A DNA stretch of 64,000 bases, from the NCBI RefSeq assembly GCF_003479605.1, contig NZ_QUHR01000003.1, forward strand, positions 283,455-347,454, read 5' to 3'. The DNA comes from Roseburia sp. AF12-17LB (GTDB lineage Bacteria; Bacillota; Clostridia; Lachnospirales; Lachnospiraceae). Made by a program: the position numbers and the translations under genes. Under the pieces are notes generated by a model. That model had not been told where the DNA came from and searched no databases. It saw only the letters and a program-made list of their open reading frames with translations. Positions 8,530-19,432 of the stretch are shown here, piece after piece. The stretch's first letter is position 1; every line of letters starts with the position of its first letter.

Positions 8530-9846
8530 TTAGTCATTCAAAAATCCTTTATAGTAACGAACTAACATCTGGGATTCGATCTGTTTAATTGTCTCGATAA
8601 CAACACCTACGATAATGATGATAGATGTTCCACCGAAAGATACGTTTGCTTTAAATACTCCATTGAAGAAGATTGGAATAACTGCAACAATGGATAAGCC
8701 TGCCGCACCGATAAAGACAATGTAATTTAAAATCCGATTCAGATAATCGCTGGTTGGTTTTCCAGGTCTGATACCCGGGATAAATCCACCCTGTCTCTTC
8801 ATGTTGTTCGCAATCTCCAGCGGATTGAATGTAATGGATGTATAGAAGTATGCAAATGCAATAATCAATACAAGATATACAGCCAAACCAATGCTGTAGA
8901 TTGGCTCCTGTGGGTTGCACCAGTTAGACTGGGATAATCCCTTTAAAATCTTACTGCCAATTCCTGTTCCATTGCCCTTTCCTAAGAGAGACGCAATAAC
9001 AACCGGGAACTGCATTAAAGACTGTGCGAAGATAACCGGAATAACTCCACCGGTATTTACTTTCAGAGGAATATGCGTAGACTGACCGCCTACCTGTTTT
9101 CTTCCCTGAATTTTCTTCGAATATTGTACCGGAATCTTTCTCTGAGCTGCCTGAAGGACAACGACAAAGACAACGGTTACTAAAATGATTGCTGCGATAA
9201 TTACTACTGCAAGAACTGCTTTTGCAGGAATCTTTCCTTTTACAAACTGCTCATACAGTGTTCCAAAATCGCTAGGAATTCGTGAAATAATGTTGATTAC
9301 AAGTACGATAGAAATACCGTTTCCAACACCCTTTTCCGTAATTCTCTCACCAATCCACATAAGTACTGCAGAACCTGCTGTCAAGGTTACAATTACCTGA
9401 AGAACCGTAAGCCATCCTTTATCGGTCAGATAACCGCTTCTGGAGAATCCGATTGCCATTGCAATTGCTTCGATTAAAGCCAGAGCAACAGTCACATAAC
9501 GTGTAATCTCTGCAATTTTCTTTCTTCCCTCTTCGCCGTCACGCTGCATCTCTTCCAGTTTTGGAATTGCAATCGTCAACAGCTGCATGATGATGGAAGA
9601 TGTGATATATGGTGTGATATTCAATGCAAAGACGGACATCTGTAAGAATGAACCGCCTGTTACTGCATCGAAAAAGTTAAACGCATCACTACTCTGATTA
9701 GCAAACCAGTCTGCAAACACATTCCGGTCAACACCCGGAATCGGTAACTGTGAACCGATTCGGATGATAATCAGCATAAAAAAGGTAAATAAAATTCTAT
9801 TTCTAATATCTTTTACTTTAAATGCGTTACGAACTGTATCAAACAT
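8530..9846 (-). CDS. secY: Protein translocase subunit SecY
   Basis: 438 residues, ten transmembrane segments. Forms the protein-conducting channel of the Sec pathway with SecE and SecG. Family hallmarks: FTFFMLIIIRIGSQLPIPGVD at the first helix, the plug region SDAFNFFDAVTGGSFLQMSVFALNITPYITSSI, and NPLEIANNMKRQGGFIPGIRPGKPT before the last helices. Its ATG overlaps the rplO stop (TAATG), which indicates coupled translation. Confidence 0.97.
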   Translation of the reverse strand: MFDTVRNAFKVKDIRNRILFTFFMLIIIRIGSQLPIPGVDRNVFADWFANQSSDAFNFFDAVTGGSFLQMSVFALNITPYITSSIIMQLLTIAIPKLEEMQRDGEEGRKKIAEITRYVTVALALIEAIAMAIGFSRSGYLTDKGWLTVLQVIVTLTAGSAVLMWIGERITEKGVGNGISIVLVINIISRIPSDFGTLYEQFVKGKIPAKAVLAVVIIAAIILVTVVFVVVLQAAQRKIPVQYSKKIQGRKQVGGQSTHIPLKVNTGGVIPVIFAQSLMQFPVVIASLLGKGNGTGIGSKILKGLSQSNWCNPQEPIYSIGLAVYLVLIIAFAYFYTSITFNPLEIANNMKRQGGFIPGIRPGKPTSDYLNRILNYIVFIGAAGLSIVAVIPIFFNGVFKANVSFGGTSIIIIVGVVIETIKQIESQMLVRYYKGFLND

Positions 9847-10295
9847 TAGATCACCTCAGCTTTTCCACCAAGAGCCTCGATTTTTTCTTTTGCGCTTGCG
9901 CTGAATGCATTAGCCTGAACTGTGAGCTTCTTAGTAAGTTCGCCGTTTCCAAGGATCTTAACTCCATCTCTTGGATTCTTTACGATACCTTTTTCCAGTA
10001 AAGTTTCAACAGATACTACTGCATCGTTGTCAAATACTTCAAGAGCAGATACATTGATTCCAACGATAGTCTTGGAATTAATACATTTGAAACCTCTCTT
10101 CGGTAATCTTCTGTATAAAGGCATCTGGCCACCTTCAAAGCCTGGTCTTGGAGCTCCGGAACGAGCTTTCTGTCCCTTGTGTCCTTTACCAGCGGTCTTA
10201 CCGTTTCCTGAACCGTGACCACGGCCTCTTCTGAAATTATCACTATGCTTAGAACCTAATGCCGGCTGTAAATTGGATAAATCCATTTCTGGCAC
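9846..10295 (-). CDS. rplO: 50S ribosomal protein L15
   Basis: 149 residues. Late-assembly 23S rRNA binder. The N-terminal Gly/Arg-rich extension ([34 protein letters not shown]) and the motif [19 protein letters not shown] identify it; the globular C-terminus ends AEVI. Its stop overlaps the secY start. It follows rpmD in normal spc order. Confidence 0.96.
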   Translation of the reverse strand: MPEMDLSNLQPALGSKHSDNFRRGRGHGSGNGKTAGKGHKGQKARSGAPRPGFEGGQMPLYRRLPKRGFKCINSKTIVGINVSALEVFDNDAVVSVETLLEKGIVKNPRDGVKILGNGELTKKLTVQANAFSASAKEKIEALGGKAEVI

Positions 10296-10311
10296 CTCCT
10301 TATCTCTATAA

Positions 10312-10491
10312 TTAGATTTCTTCTACTTTCACTAAATGTCTTACCTGCTGAATCATTCCTCTAACAGCTTTGTTATCCGGACGTTCAACTGATGCGCCAA
10401 TTTTCTTAAGACCTAATGCTTCTACTGTCTTTTTATTCTTTGGCACTGCACCGATAGTAGATTTTACGAGTGTAATTTTTAAATTTGCCAT
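10312..10491 (-). CDS. rpmD: 50S ribosomal protein L30
   Basis: 59 residues. Sequence begins [20 protein letters not shown] and contains [23 protein letters not shown], the L30 signature. The start has AAGGAGG a few nt upstream. Short form typical of bacteria. It lies 13 nt after rpsE and 16 nt before rplO. Confidence 0.95.
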   Translation of the reverse strand: MANLKITLVKSTIGAVPKNKKTVEALGLKKIGASVERPDNKAVRGMIQQVRHLVKVEEI

Positions 10492-10504
10492 TTCTTATTC
10501 CTCC

Positions 10505-11014
10505 TTAACCTACTACTTCTTCTACAGATAATCCACGAAGTTTTGCAACTTCTTCCGGGGATTTCAGTTTGCTTAAAGCATCGATAGTAGCAAGTACTAC
10601 GTTCTGCTTATTGTTGGAACCAAGAGATTTTGTACGAATATTCTCGATTCCTGCCAGCTCACATACGTTACGAGCCGGACCGCCTGCGATAACACCGGTA
10701 CCTTCTGGAGCTCTCTTTAATAAAACAGATGCACCAGTATGTTTTCCGCTGATATCATGAGTAATACTATTGTTCTCATCTAATTTTACAGTGATAAGTT
10801 TTTTCATAGCATCTTCTTTTCCTTTGCGGATTGCTTCAGGAATTTCAGTTGCTTTTCCAAGTCCTGCGCCCACATGACCATTGCCGTCACCAACAACAAC
10901 AAGAGCTGTGAAACGCATGTTACGTCCACCTTTTACAACTTTCGTAACGCGCTTGATTGATACCACTTTTTCTGTTAATTCTAATTGACTAGCATCAATA
11001 ATTGTACGTTTCAT
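10505..11014 (-). CDS. rpsE: 30S ribosomal protein S5
   Basis: 169 residues. Contributes to decoding accuracy and to the mRNA entry helicase site. The double-stranded-RNA-binding N-domain shows [26 protein letters not shown], and the C-domain shows [22 protein letters not shown] with [11 protein letters not shown]. It lies 18 nt downstream of rplR. Confidence 0.97.
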   Translation of the reverse strand: MKRTIIDASQLELTEKVVSIKRVTKVVKGGRNMRFTALVVVGDGNGHVGAGLGKATEIPEAIRKGKEDAMKKLITVKLDENNSITHDISGKHTGASVLLKRAPEGTGVIAGGPARNVCELAGIENIRTKSLGSNNKQNVVLATIDALSKLKSPEEVAKLRGLSVEEVVG

Positions 11015-11032
11015 GTACTGTTTTCCTCCTTA

Positions 11033-11401
11033 TTAGAATTCTAATCCAGCTTCTCTTGCTGCGTCAGCTAATGCTTTTACTTTTCCGGAATATATGAAAC
11101 CGCCTCTATCAAAGACAACTGTTGTAATACCTTTTTCTAATGCTTTCTTTGCAATTGCAGTACCAACCTGTGCCGCTGCATCAACGTTATTAGTCTTCTC
11201 GCAAGCTGCTTTTACATCTTTATCCATTGTAGATGCTGCTACGAGGGTATTGCCAACTGTATCGTCAATAATCTGAGCGTACATATGATTATTACTTCTA
11301 AACACAGCTAAACGTGGTCTCTCTGCTGTTCCAGCCAGGCGATTACGCAGTCTTCTATGTTTATTTTCACGAGCTGCTGTTCTTGATTCTTTATTAACCA
11401 T
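11033..11401 (-). CDS. rplR: 50S ribosomal protein L18
   Basis: 122 residues. Binds 5S rRNA together with L5. Signatures are [32 protein letters not shown] and the C-terminal [28 protein letters not shown]. Begins [17 protein letters not shown]. Normal length and position between rplF and rpsE. Confidence 0.96.
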   Translation of the reverse strand: MVNKESRTAARENKHRRLRNRLAGTAERPRLAVFRSNNHMYAQIIDDTVGNTLVAASTMDKDVKAACEKTNNVDAAAQVGTAIAKKALEKGITTVVFDRGGFIYSGKVKALADAAREAGLEF

Positions 11402-11419
11402 CTCTCGTCACTCCTTTAA

Positions 11420-11959
11420 TTATTTCTTACCAGTTTTACCAACTTTACGTCTAATAACTTCATCAGCATATTTGATACCTTTTCCTTTGTAAGGTTCAGG
11501 TCTTCTCTTATCTCTGATTTCAGCTGCGTACTGGCCAACTTTTTCTTTATCGATACCTTTGATGATAATCTTGTTACCATCTACTGTAGACTCTAATCCT
11601 TCTGGATCTTCCATCTCTACCGGATGAGAATATCCAAGGTTTAATGTAAGTTTCTTTCCTGCTTTAGATGCTCTGTAACCTACACCATTTACTTCAAGTT
11701 CTTTGGTAAATCCATCTGTTACACCAACAACCATGTTGTGAATCAGTGTTCTTGTTAATCCGTGTAAGGATTTCATTTTCTTCAAATCATTTGGTCTTGT
11801 AACGGTTACTTCAGAACCTTCTACTTTGATTTCCATCTCGGATGGTAATACTCTGCTTAATGTTCCTTTTGGACCCTTTACAGTCACCTGATTATTTTCT
11901 GCTAATTCCACAGTAACACCTGCTGGAATTGCGATTGGCATTCTTCCAATTCGTGACAT
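11420..11959 (-). CDS. rplF: 50S ribosomal protein L6
   Basis: 179 residues, two repeated L6 domains. Located near the factor-binding site and sarcin-ricin loop. It begins [15 protein letters not shown]; the C-terminal signature [22 protein letters not shown] is complete. Upstream lies a 190-nt spacer to rpsH, long for this cluster. Confidence 0.96.
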   Translation of the reverse strand: MSRIGRMPIAIPAGVTVELAENNQVTVKGPKGTLSRVLPSEMEIKVEGSEVTVTRPNDLKKMKSLHGLTRTLIHNMVVGVTDGFTKELEVNGVGYRASKAGKKLTLNLGYSHPVEMEDPEGLESTVDGNKIIIKGIDKEKVGQYAAEIRDKRRPEPYKGKGIKYADEVIRRKVGKTGKK

Positions 11960-12149
11960 GCCCGTACCTCCTGTATAATTTGTGGTTTATTGTTACCTGC
12001 GCTATGCCTTAAGAATATACTCTTAAGGTAGTTCTGCTCGCTCACTCCGCGCCGCACCCCAAAGGGCTTGCGCTCAGTAATCTCACAGAACGGCTTTCAC
12101 ACTAGCCTCAATCTTCGCCTGCGGCTCGATTTCATCAAGTGTTCAATGC
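11960..12149. other. Long spacer between rpsH and rplF with hairpin
   Basis: 190 nt with no gene that I can support. An inverted repeat CCTTAAG / CTTAAGG (12007-12013 and 12022-12028) forms a small hairpin without a U-run. A GC-rich stretch follows. It may be a processing site or neutral spacer. Confidence 0.35.
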
Positions 12150-12554
12150 CTACCAAACAAATGCTAATACTTCGCCACCAACCTGAAGCTTTCTAGCCTC
12201 TTTGTCAGTGATGATTCCCTGGTTTGTGGAAAGAATTGCGATTCCAAGTCCACCAAGTACCTTAGGAAGATTATCTTTACCAGCGTATACACGAAGTCCT
12301 GGTTTAGAAATTCTCTTCAGTCCGGTAATAATCTTTTCATTCTTATCTGCACCATATTTTAAGGTTACACGAATGGTCTTAAAGATTCCATCTTCAATGA
12401 TGTCATATTTTGCAATGTATCCTTCTCTTACTAAAATGTCTGCGATTGCCACTTTGATTTTAGAAGCCGGGATATCAACTGTATCATGTTTTGCAGTGTT
12501 TGCATTACGGATTCTTGTAAGCATATCTGCAATTGGATCACTTGTCATTGTCAT
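12150..12554 (-). CDS. rpsH: 30S ribosomal protein S8
   Basis: 134 residues. Primary 16S binder at helix 21; in E. coli it is the translational repressor of the spc operon, and I see no comparable target drawn out here. It begins [24 protein letters not shown] and ends in [33 protein letters not shown], the S8 C-domain. It follows rpsN after a 115-nt spacer. Confidence 0.96.
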   Translation of the reverse strand: MTMTSDPIADMLTRIRNANTAKHDTVDIPASKIKVAIADILVREGYIAKYDIIEDGIFKTIRVTLKYGADKNEKIITGLKRISKPGLRVYAGKDNLPKVLGGLGIAILSTNQGIITDKEARKLQVGGEVLAFVW

Positions 12555-12669
12555 GATGTGTCTGCCTCCTATTATTCTTCTCTTTCTTTGTTGTAGATGT
12601 TCTCCGTCAAGTTCGACCTACGCCACAAGGGCTTCGGTCTCACTCAATTTAAGAGAATGGCTTTACAGC

Positions 12670-12855
12670 CTACCAGCTTGCTTTCTTTACGCCCGGAATC
12701 TGACCTTTGTAAGCCAGTTCACGGAAGCAAACTCTACAGATTCCATATTTTCTTAAATATGCATGTGGACGACCACAGATTCTGCAACGATTGTATTCTC
12801 TAGAAGAGAATTTCTGTTTACGCTGCTGTTTTACTTTCATAGAAGTCTTTGCCAT
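12670..12855 (-). CDS. rpsN: 30S ribosomal protein S14, zinc (short) form
   Basis: 61 residues. Head protein of the 30S. Two C-X2-C pairs (CRICG and CRVCF) make the zinc finger, so this is the zinc-dependent S14 form, not the longer Cys-free paralogue. It ends [14 protein letters not shown], the family C-terminus. It starts 17 nt after the rplE stop. Confidence 0.96.
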   Translation of the reverse strand: MAKTSMKVKQQRKQKFSSREYNRCRICGRPHAYLRKYGICRVCFRELAYKGQIPGVKKASW

Positions 12856-12872
12856 TTAAATTCCCTCCTGTC

Positions 12873-13412
12873 TTATTTAGCGAATGGCATATTGAATAAT
12901 GTCAATAATTCGCGTGCTTCTTCGTCTGTCTTTGCAGTTGTTACGAAAATAATATCCATTCCTCTTACTTTATCAACCTTATCGAATTCAATTTCAGGGA
13001 AAATGATCTGCTCTTTGATACCAAGAGCGTAGTTACCTCTACCGTCGAAAGCGTTCGGATTAACTCCTCTGAAGTCACGTACTCGTGGTAAAGCTAAGTT
13101 TACCAGACGGTCTACGAACTCATACATCTTCTCGCCTCTTAAAGTAACTTTACATCCGATCGGCATTCCTTCTCTTAACTTGAAGTTAGCGATGGAATTC
13201 TTTGCCTTTGTAGTAACTGGTTTCTGACCGGAAATTGTTTCCATATCTTTCATAGCTGACTCTAAGATTTTAGCGTTTTCTTTTGCTTCACCAACACCCA
13301 TGTTGATAACAATCTTAGAAAGCTTTGGTACTTCCATAATGTTTTTATAGCCGAACTTTTTGGTCATTGCATCAATGATCTCGTTCTGGTACTGATCTTT
13401 AAGTCTACTCAA
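12873..13412 (-). CDS. rplE: 50S ribosomal protein L5
   Basis: 179 residues. 5S rRNA-binding protein that forms the bridge to S13. Signatures: [49 protein letters not shown] and [26 protein letters not shown]. Complete and normal length; 24 nt after rplX. Confidence 0.97.
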   Translation of the reverse strand: MSRLKDQYQNEIIDAMTKKFGYKNIMEVPKLSKIVINMGVGEAKENAKILESAMKDMETISGQKPVTTKAKNSIANFKLREGMPIGCKVTLRGEKMYEFVDRLVNLALPRVRDFRGVNPNAFDGRGNYALGIKEQIIFPEIEFDKVDKVRGMDIIFVTTAKTDEEARELLTLFNMPFAK

Positions 13413-13436
13413 CTTGCTGCTCCTCCTCTCTTACGA

Positions 13437-13748
13437 TTAATCGATTACATCACCTGTAGATTTTGCATAACGTACTTTCTTATCTCCATCCATTTTGAAA
13501 CCTACACGGGTAGCTTTTCCTTTGTGAAGATACATTACGTTAGAAGCATCAATAGGTCCTTCCTGATGGATGATTCCACCCTGCTGGTTAGCCATGCTTG
13601 GTTTTGCATGTTTTGTTACCATATTGATACCTTCAACAAGTAAAGTATTGTTTTTCTTATTTACAGCAATTACTTTGCCTTCTTTGTCTTTGTCTTTTCC
13701 AGCGATTACCTTTACAGTATCACCTTTTTTAATTTTCAAGCTTGCCAT
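13437..13748 (-). CDS. rplX: 50S ribosomal protein L24
   Basis: 103 residues from [24 protein letters not shown]. An AGGAGGT at 13757-13763 eight nt upstream fixes this start; a longer in-frame extension upstream has no L24 homology. The KOW motif is at residues 7-34. L24 is one of the two assembly-initiator proteins of the 50S subunit. Its ribosome-binding site lies inside the end of rplN. Confidence 0.95.
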   Translation of the reverse strand: MASLKIKKGDTVKVIAGKDKDKEGKVIAVNKKNNTLLVEGINMVTKHAKPSMANQQGGIIHQEGPIDASNVMYLHKGKATRVGFKMDGDKKVRYAKSTGDVID

Positions 13749-13761
13749 TTTCGGGTACCTC

Positions 13762-14130
13762 CTACAATACTTCCGGAGCCAGAGAAACAATTTTCATAAA
13801 CTGTTTTTCACGAAGCTCTCTTGCTACTGGTCCAAAAATACGAGTTCCTCTTGGGGTTTTATCATCTTTGATAATAACTGCAGCGTTTTCATCGAATTTG
13901 ATATAAGAGCCATCTTTACGACGAGCACCTTTTACTGTACGAACAACGACTGCCTTTACAACGTCACCTTTTTTAACAACGCCGCCTGGTGTTGCATCTT
14001 TAACAGTAGCTGTAATTACATCACCAATATTTGCATATCTTCTGGTTGAACCGCCCATAACACGGATGCACAGCAATTCTTTTGCTCCAGTGTTATCAGC
14101 AACCTTAAGTCTGGTTTCCTGTTGTACCAT
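13762..14130 (-). CDS. rplN: 50S ribosomal protein L14
   Basis: 122 residues. Forms an intersubunit bridge and the docking site of RsfS. It begins [22 protein letters not shown] and contains [30 protein letters not shown], the family signature, ending in [11 protein letters not shown]. Normal length. Confidence 0.97.
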   Translation of the reverse strand: MVQQETRLKVADNTGAKELLCIRVMGGSTRRYANIGDVITATVKDATPGGVVKKGDVVKAVVVRTVKGARRKDGSYIKFDENAAVIIKDDKTPRGTRIFGPVARELREKQFMKIVSLAPEVL

Positions 14131-14148
14131 GCCGGTAGCCTCCTTCTA

Positions 14149-14406
14149 TTATTTTGCTCTTTCCATAATCTCTACAAGTCTCCATCTCTTATCTTTAGAG
14201 AGTGGTCTTGTTTCCATTACTCTGACGGTATCACCGATTTTACACTCGTTGTTCTCATCATGAGCTTTTAATTTGTATGTCTTCTTTACGATCTTGTTAT
14301 ATAATGCATGTCTTACGTTATCTTTAACAGCAACAACAATGGTCTTATCCATTTTATCACTTACAACAACGCCTACACGTGTTTTTCTAAGATTTCTTTC
14401 TTCCAC
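14149..14406 (-). CDS. rpsQ: 30S ribosomal protein S17
   Basis: 85 residues. Primary 16S rRNA binder with an OB fold. Signatures: [21 protein letters not shown] and the C-terminal [23 protein letters not shown]. Complete; rpmC lies 64 nt upstream. Confidence 0.96.
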   Translation of the reverse strand: MEERNLRKTRVGVVVSDKMDKTIVVAVKDNVRHALYNKIVKKTYKLKAHDENNECKIGDTVRVMETRPLSKDKRWRLVEIMERAK

Positions 14407-14470
14407 GACGAATCTCCTTTCATTTATGATTGCCTGTTTGCCTGCTTAAGCAGGTATGATTCTTTTGAAA

Positions 14471-14680
14471 TTATTCAGCAACTTTTTCTTTCTGAGTAAT
14501 AACGGTCTGGATTCTGGCAATATTCTTTCTAACTTCTTTGATTCTGCTCGTGTTATCCAGCTGATTTGTTGCGTTCTGGAATCTCAAATTGAAAAGTTCT
14601 TTTTTAGCTTCAACCAACTGCATTTTTAAATCAGCAGCGGACTGTGTGTTTAATTCTTCTAAATATTTACTAGTTTTCAT
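14471..14680 (-). CDS. rpmC: 50S ribosomal protein L29
   Basis: 69 residues starting [11 protein letters not shown]. An AGGCGGTG seven nt upstream selects this ATG over an in-frame GTG nine nt earlier. It lies at the exit tunnel, where SRP and trigger factor dock. The motif [22 protein letters not shown] is diagnostic. The start overlaps the rplP stop by 11 nt, so translation is probably coupled. Confidence 0.94.
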   Translation of the reverse strand: MKTSKYLEELNTQSAADLKMQLVEAKKELFNLRFQNATNQLDNTSRIKEVRKNIARIQTVITQKEKVAE

Positions 14681-15107
14681 TTGATTCACCGCCTTCTAAG
14701 TCTGCACGAGAAACCACTTTGCATTTACAAGGTAATTTGTGTGTAGCAAGACGTAATGCCTCTTTTGCAACCTCATCAGATACATCAGAGATTTCAAATA
14801 ATACACGTCCTGGTTTTACTACAGCTACCCAGTACTCTAAAGTTCCTTTTCCGGAACCCATACGGGTTTCTGCTGGTTTTGCAGTTACTGGTTTGTCTGG
14901 GAAAATTTTAATCCAGACACGGCCACCACGCTTAATATATCTTGTCATAGCAATACGGGCTGCCTCAATCTGATTGGAACGAATCCAGCATGGTTCAAGT
15001 GCTACGATACCGTAGGAACCATTTGTAATTTTATTTCCTCTCATCGCTTTTCCGGCCATAGAACCACGGAACTGTTTACGATGTTTTACTCTCTTAGGCA
15101 TTAACAT
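14670..15107 (-). CDS. rplP: 50S ribosomal protein L16
   Basis: 145 residues. Located near the A-site tRNA elbow. It begins [21 protein letters not shown]; the first ATG is preferred because the GGAGGA lies about 8 nt before it. Signatures: [44 protein letters not shown] and [24 protein letters not shown]. Its start overlaps the rpsC stop by one base (TAATG). Confidence 0.96.
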   Translation of the reverse strand: MLMPKRVKHRKQFRGSMAGKAMRGNKITNGSYGIVALEPCWIRSNQIEAARIAMTRYIKRGGRVWIKIFPDKPVTAKPAETRMGSGKGTLEYWVAVVKPGRVLFEISDVSDEVAKEALRLATHKLPCKCKVVSRADLEGGESNEN

Positions 15108-15763
15108 TACTGAACTCCTCCTTCCTTATTTCCTTTTGTAGGAAGTACTTCTCCTTTATAAATCCAAACTTTAACACCAACTTTACCGTATGTGGTGTCT
15201 GCTTCAGCAAATCCATACTCGATATCTGCTCTTAATGTCTGAAGTGGAATAGTTCCTTCTGAATAAAACTCGGTACGAGCCATATCAGCTCCGCCAAGAC
15301 GTCCGGATACGGATGCCTTAATACCCTTTGCTCCAGCTTTCATACATCTTCCCATACAGGATTTCATTGCTCTACGGAAGGAAACACGGTTCTCTAACTG
15401 AAGTGCAATGTTCTCAGCTACTAACTGAGCATCTTTGTCTGGTCTCTTTACTTCTTTGATATCTACAACAAGTTTCTTGTCTGTAAATTTCTGTAATTCA
15501 GCTTTTACTTTCTCGATTTCAGCTCCGCCTTTACCGATTACAACGCCCGGCTTAGCTGTGTAAAGGATAACCTTTACTCTGTCGGATGCTCTTTCGATTT
15601 CAATCTTAGAAACACCTGCAGCATATAATTTCTTTTTCAGAAATGTTCTGATGTTATAGTCTTCTACTAAGAAATCAGCAAAATCAGATTCTGCGTACCA
15701 TTTGGAATCCCAGTCTTTGATAACGCCGACTCTTAAGCCATGAGGATTAACCTTCTGTCCCAT
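15107..15763 (-). CDS. rpsC: 30S ribosomal protein S3
   Basis: 218 residues from [14 protein letters not shown]. The AGGAGGG at 15769-15775, five nt upstream, fixes the start; seven codons upstream lack homology. The KH domain (about 40-110, with [14 protein letters not shown]) and the C-terminal S3 domain ([31 protein letters not shown]) are complete. It guards the mRNA entry channel. The ribosome-binding site overlaps the end of rplV. Confidence 0.97.
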   Translation of the reverse strand: MGQKVNPHGLRVGVIKDWDSKWYAESDFADFLVEDYNIRTFLKKKLYAAGVSKIEIERASDRVKVILYTAKPGVVIGKGGAEIEKVKAELQKFTDKKLVVDIKEVKRPDKDAQLVAENIALQLENRVSFRRAMKSCMGRCMKAGAKGIKASVSGRLGGADMARTEFYSEGTIPLQTLRADIEYGFAEADTTYGKVGVKVWIYKGEVLPTKGNKEGGVQ

Positions 15764-15773
15764 GTTTGCCCTC

Positions 15774-16160
15774 CTATCTTTCATTCAGCACAATTGTTAA
15801 GTGGCTTGTTCTCTTCTCGATTCTGTAAGCTCTACCCTGTGCTCTTGGTCTGATTCTCTTCATTGTTGGTCCTTTGTTTGCGTAGCACTCCTCAACATAA
15901 AGGTTTTCTGTGCTCATTCCGTTATTGTTCTCTGCATTTGCAATAGCAGATTTTAATAACTTCTCTATTACGCTTGATGCGTATCTTGGATTGTAAGTTA
16001 CAATTGCAAGTGCTGTCTCAACGTCTTTACCGCGGATAGCATCTAATACGAAACAAGCTTTCTGAACTGACATTCTTGCATAAGACAACTTTGCGGAAGG
16101 TCTAGTATCTTTTACTGCATTTCTTTCTCTCTTAATCTGACTTCTATGTCCTTTTGCCAT
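15774..16160 (-). CDS. rplV: 50S ribosomal protein L22
   Basis: 128 residues. Its extended loop lines the exit tunnel and is a macrolide-resistance hot spot. Signatures: [24 protein letters not shown] and the hairpin region [32 protein letters not shown]. No unusual change seen in the loop. It follows rpsS by 27 nt. Confidence 0.96.
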   Translation of the reverse strand: MAKGHRSQIKRERNAVKDTRPSAKLSYARMSVQKACFVLDAIRGKDVETALAIVTYNPRYASSVIEKLLKSAIANAENNNGMSTENLYVEECYANKGPTMKRIRPRAQGRAYRIEKRTSHLTIVLNER

Positions 16161-16187
16161 GAGTGAAACCTCCTTTCAAAATTCTAT

Positions 16188-16469
16188 TTATCTAACGCCT
16201 GATTTCTTCTCGTCTTTTCCATGGCCTCTGTAAGTTCTTGTTGCTACGAACTCACCGAGTTTGTGTCCAACCATATCCTCTGTGACATATACAGGAACAT
16301 GTTTTCTTCCGTCATGAACAGCAATTGTATGTCCAACGAAGGATGGGAAAATTGTGGAACGACGTGACCATGTCTTGATAACTGATTTATCATTTGCTGC
16401 GTTCATAGCATCTACTTTTTTCAGTAAGCTTTCGTCTGCAAATGGTCCTTTTTTAAGTGATCTTGCCAT
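16188..16469 (-). CDS. rpsS: 30S ribosomal protein S19
   Basis: 93 residues. Head protein that contacts S13 and 23S rRNA. It begins [21 protein letters not shown] and contains [43 protein letters not shown], the family core. Normal length, 18 nt downstream of rplB. Confidence 0.97.
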   Translation of the reverse strand: MARSLKKGPFADESLLKKVDAMNAANDKSVIKTWSRRSTIFPSFVGHTIAVHDGRKHVPVYVTEDMVGHKLGEFVATRTYRGHGKDEKKSGVR

Positions 16470-16487
16470 TTTATTTCCTCCTATCTA

Positions 16488-17330
16488 CTATTTAATAGCT
16501 CTGCCGTCTCTTCTTCTTACGATTAACTTGTTAGAAGCTTTTTTCTTCTTACGTGTCTTAAGTCCAAGAGCAGGTTTGCCCCAAGGTGTACATGGGCCTG
16601 GACGTCCAACTGGTGCCTTACCTTCTCCACCACCGTGTGGATGGTCATTCGGGTTCATAACAGAACCGCGGACTGTCGGGCGGATACCCATGTGACGTTT
16701 ACGTCCTGCTTTACCGATATTTACAAGGTTGTGGTCACCGTTACCGATTACACCAATGGATGCACGGCAGTTCAGAGGAACCATTCTCATTTCTCCTGAA
16801 GGAAGACGAAGTGTTGCGTATTTTCCTTCTTTAGCCATCAACTGTGCGCTGTTACCTGCAGAACGTACTAACTGTCCGCCCTTGCCAGCGTATAACTCAA
16901 TGTTGTGTACCTGGGTACCTACCGGGATGTTCTCCAGTGGTAAGCAGTTTCCAACTCTTACTTCTGCTTCTGCTCCGTTCATAACAGTCATTCCATCTGT
17001 TAATCCTTCTGGAGCAAGGATATATGCTTTCTCGCCATCTGCATAACTAATTAAAGCGATGTTAGCTGTTCTGTTTGGATCGTACTCGATTCCGATTACA
17101 GTTGCCGGGATACCATCTTTTCTTCTCTTGAAGTCGATGATTCTGTATTTTCTTCTGTTTCCACCACCCTGGTGTCTTACTGTAATTTTACCCTGATTGT
17201 TACGACCGGAGTTCTTCTTTAAAGAAGTTGTAAGGGATTTCTCAGGAGTCTTCTTTGTGATTTCAGAGAAATCAGATCCAGTCATATTTCTTCTGGAAGG
17301 TGTATATGGGTTGTATGTCTTAATTCCCAT
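16488..17330 (-). CDS. rplB: 50S ribosomal protein L2
   Basis: 280 residues. Needed for subunit association and peptidyl-transferase activity. Signatures include [25 protein letters not shown], the central OB/SH3 domains and the conserved [45 protein letters not shown]. The conserved His of the HPHGGGEG segment is present. Complete. Confidence 0.98.
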   Translation of the reverse strand: MGIKTYNPYTPSRRNMTGSDFSEITKKTPEKSLTTSLKKNSGRNNQGKITVRHQGGGNRRKYRIIDFKRRKDGIPATVIGIEYDPNRTANIALISYADGEKAYILAPEGLTDGMTVMNGAEAEVRVGNCLPLENIPVGTQVHNIELYAGKGGQLVRSAGNSAQLMAKEGKYATLRLPSGEMRMVPLNCRASIGVIGNGDHNLVNIGKAGRKRHMGIRPTVRGSVMNPNDHPHGGGEGKAPVGRPGPCTPWGKPALGLKTRKKKKASNKLIVRRRDGRAIK

Positions 17331-17398
17331 TGTTTTTCTCCTTTCAATAAATAAGTTTATTATCGCACTTTTCTGTGCCTAGCTGAGTTTCCCGGATT

Positions 17399-17698
17399 TT
17401 ACAGTCCGGAGAAAATCTCGATATCTGCACTATCTTCTGTTAACTGAACGATAGCTTTCTTTGTTTTCGCAGTTTTTCCAACTACAGCACCACGTCTTTT
17501 GTTCTTGCCCTCCTGGTTCATTGTGTTAACCTTGGCAACCTTAGCGCCTTCGAACATTTTCTCAACTGCTTCTTTAATCATGGTCTTGTTAGCTTCCGGA
17601 TGTACTAAGAAAGTATATTTCTTTTCTCCCATAGCTGCCATACTCTTCTCAGTTACTACTGGTTTGAGGATTACATCATAATACTGTACGTTTGCCAT
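17399..17698 (-). CDS. rplW: 50S ribosomal protein L23
   Basis: 99 residues. Main docking site of SRP and trigger factor at the tunnel exit. Motifs: [43 protein letters not shown] and the basic loop [17 protein letters not shown]. Its ATG overlaps the rplD stop by one base (TAATG). Confidence 0.96.
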   Translation of the reverse strand: MANVQYYDVILKPVVTEKSMAAMGEKKYTFLVHPEANKTMIKEAVEKMFEGAKVAKVNTMNQEGKNKRRGAVVGKTAKTKKAIVQLTEDSADIEIFSGL

Positions 17699-18318
17699 TA
17701 TGCATACACCTCCTCGATTTTTTCAACAGCAGCCTTTGTTGCTACTACTGTGTCATATTTCAATACATCAAATACGTTCATTTCGCTGGTCTGTGTTGTC
17801 TTAACAGTTGCAATGTTTGCAGCGGATTTGATTACGTTTGTATCCATGTCGCCTAAAATAACTAATGCTTTGTCTGCTTTCAGATTGTTCATAACCTCTG
17901 CGAATTTCTTTGTTTTGATTTCGTCTAATTTCAGCTCATCAACAACGATGAATTTATTCTCCTGAACTTTAGATGTTAAAACAGATTTTAAAGCTGCTCT
18001 CTTTTCTTTCTTGTTTAATTTGAAAGAATAGTCTCTTGGTACTGGAGCGAATACTGTACCACCGCCAGTCCACTGTGGAGATCTTGTTGAACCCTGTCTT
18101 GCATGACCAGTTCCTTTCTGTCTCCAAGGTTTTCTTCCGCCACCGGATACTTCAGAACGTGTCTTAGCTTTCTGAGTTCCCTGACGATTGTTAGCTAACT
18201 GCTGAACTACTGCCATGTGTACCAGATGTTCGTTAATTTCTACACCGAATACAGCATCGTTTAAGTCCATATTGCCAACTTCTTTGCCTTCCATATTATA
18301 AACAGATACTTTAGCCAT
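17698..18318 (-). CDS. rplD: 50S ribosomal protein L4
   Basis: 206 residues. Its internal loop reaches the exit tunnel, and in E. coli it represses the S10 operon. The loop [39 protein letters not shown] is intact. Start has AAGGAGG. Whether it controls the leader at 19433-19654 here is unknown. Confidence 0.97.
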   Translation of the reverse strand: MAKVSVYNMEGKEVGNMDLNDAVFGVEINEHLVHMAVVQQLANNRQGTQKAKTRSEVSGGGRKPWRQKGTGHARQGSTRSPQWTGGGTVFAPVPRDYSFKLNKKEKRAALKSVLTSKVQENKFIVVDELKLDEIKTKKFAEVMNNLKADKALVILGDMDTNVIKSAANIATVKTTQTSEMNVFDVLKYDTVVATKAAVEKIEEVYA

Positions 18319-18345
18319 CTGTGTGTTCCTCCTTTCTTAAATGCA

Positions 18346-19029
18346 CTATTTTGCTGCTTTTACTGATTCTTTGATTGTTACTAAAGCTTTCTTAGGTCCT
18401 GGAACAGCACCTTTGATTAAAAGCAGGTTGTTCTCTGCGTCTACTCTTACAACTTCAAGGTTCTGAGTTGTAATCTTAACGCTTCCCATATGTCCTGGCA
18501 TTCCTTTGCCCTTGAATACACGGCTAGGTGTAGAACAGGAACCATTGGAACCCTGATGACGATGGAATTTAGAACCGTGAGCCATAGGTCCTCTATGCTG
18601 ACCAAGTCTCTTAATAGCGCCCTGGAATCCTTTACCTTTAGAAATTGCAGTTGCGTCTACATGATCGCCTTCTGCAAAGATATCTGCTTTGATTTCATCT
18701 GCAAGATTATAATCAGCTGCATTTTCAAGCTTGAACTCTCTTACAAATCTCTTTCCAGACACACCAGCTTTTTTGAAATGTCCCATTTCAGCTTTGTTTA
18801 CGCCATGTCTGTTTCTGATTTCTTTCTTACCGTTGGCATCTTTGTTCACAACTTTTTCTTTCTTGTCAACAAAACCAACCTGTACTGCACTGTATCCGTC
18901 GTTTTCAACAGTTTTAATCTGTGTTACTACACAAGGACCAGCCTGTAATACAGTTACCGGCACTAATACGCCGTCTGCATTGAAGATTTGAGTCATTCCG
19001 ACTTTTGTTGCTAAAATTGCTTTCTTCAT
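18346..19029 (-). CDS. rplC: 50S ribosomal protein L3
   Basis: 227 residues from [20 protein letters not shown]; a GGAGG just upstream fixes this start, and 15 upstream in-frame codons are not L3. The central extension toward the peptidyl-transferase centre is present ([17 protein letters not shown] and [15 protein letters not shown]). Assembly-initiator protein of the 50S subunit. Confidence 0.97.
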   Translation of the reverse strand: MKKAILATKVGMTQIFNADGVLVPVTVLQAGPCVVTQIKTVENDGYSAVQVGFVDKKEKVVNKDANGKKEIRNRHGVNKAEMGHFKKAGVSGKRFVREFKLENAADYNLADEIKADIFAEGDHVDATAISKGKGFQGAIKRLGQHRGPMAHGSKFHRHQGSNGSCSTPSRVFKGKGMPGHMGSVKITTQNLEVVRVDAENNLLLIKGAVPGPKKALVTIKESVKAAK

Positions 19030-19120
19030 TATCTTTCCTCCTGTTTTTCTACAGCGGAACGGTTTCCCGTTCATCCTAGAAAGCCTTGCGGCCCCTCAGG
19101 ATTTACTACTTGTTTTGACT

Positions 19121-19432
19121 TTATTTCATTTTGATATCGATGTAGACACCAGCCGGCATTTCTAATCTTGATAATGCATCAACTGTTTTCTGTGTCGGAG
19201 CAATGATATCAATCAGTCTCTTATGAGTTCTCTGCTCGAACTGTTCTCTGGAATCTTTGTACTTGTGTACTGCTCTAAGAATGGTAACTACCTCTTTCTT
19301 AGTTGGCAGCGGCACCGGTCCGCTCACCTGTGATCCGTTTTTCTTTACAGTCTCGATGATTTTTTTTGCTGATGAATCTACTAATTCGTGATCATAAGCT
19401 TTCAATGTGATTCTCATTACTTGACTTGCCAT
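19121..19432 (-). CDS. rpsJ: 30S ribosomal protein S10
   Basis: 103 residues from [29 protein letters not shown] at 19444-19450 lies 11 nt upstream, slightly long. In-frame codons upstream belong to the leader. S10 is also NusE, the antitermination and NusG-contact factor. Motifs: [40 protein letters not shown]. It is the first gene of the cluster here; no rpsL, rpsG, fusA or tuf lies directly upstream. Confidence 0.97.
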   Translation of the reverse strand: MASQVMRITLKAYDHELVDSSAKKIIETVKKNGSQVSGPVPLPTKKEVVTILRAVHKYKDSREQFEQRTHKRLIDIIAPTQKTVDALSRLEMPAGVYIDIKMK

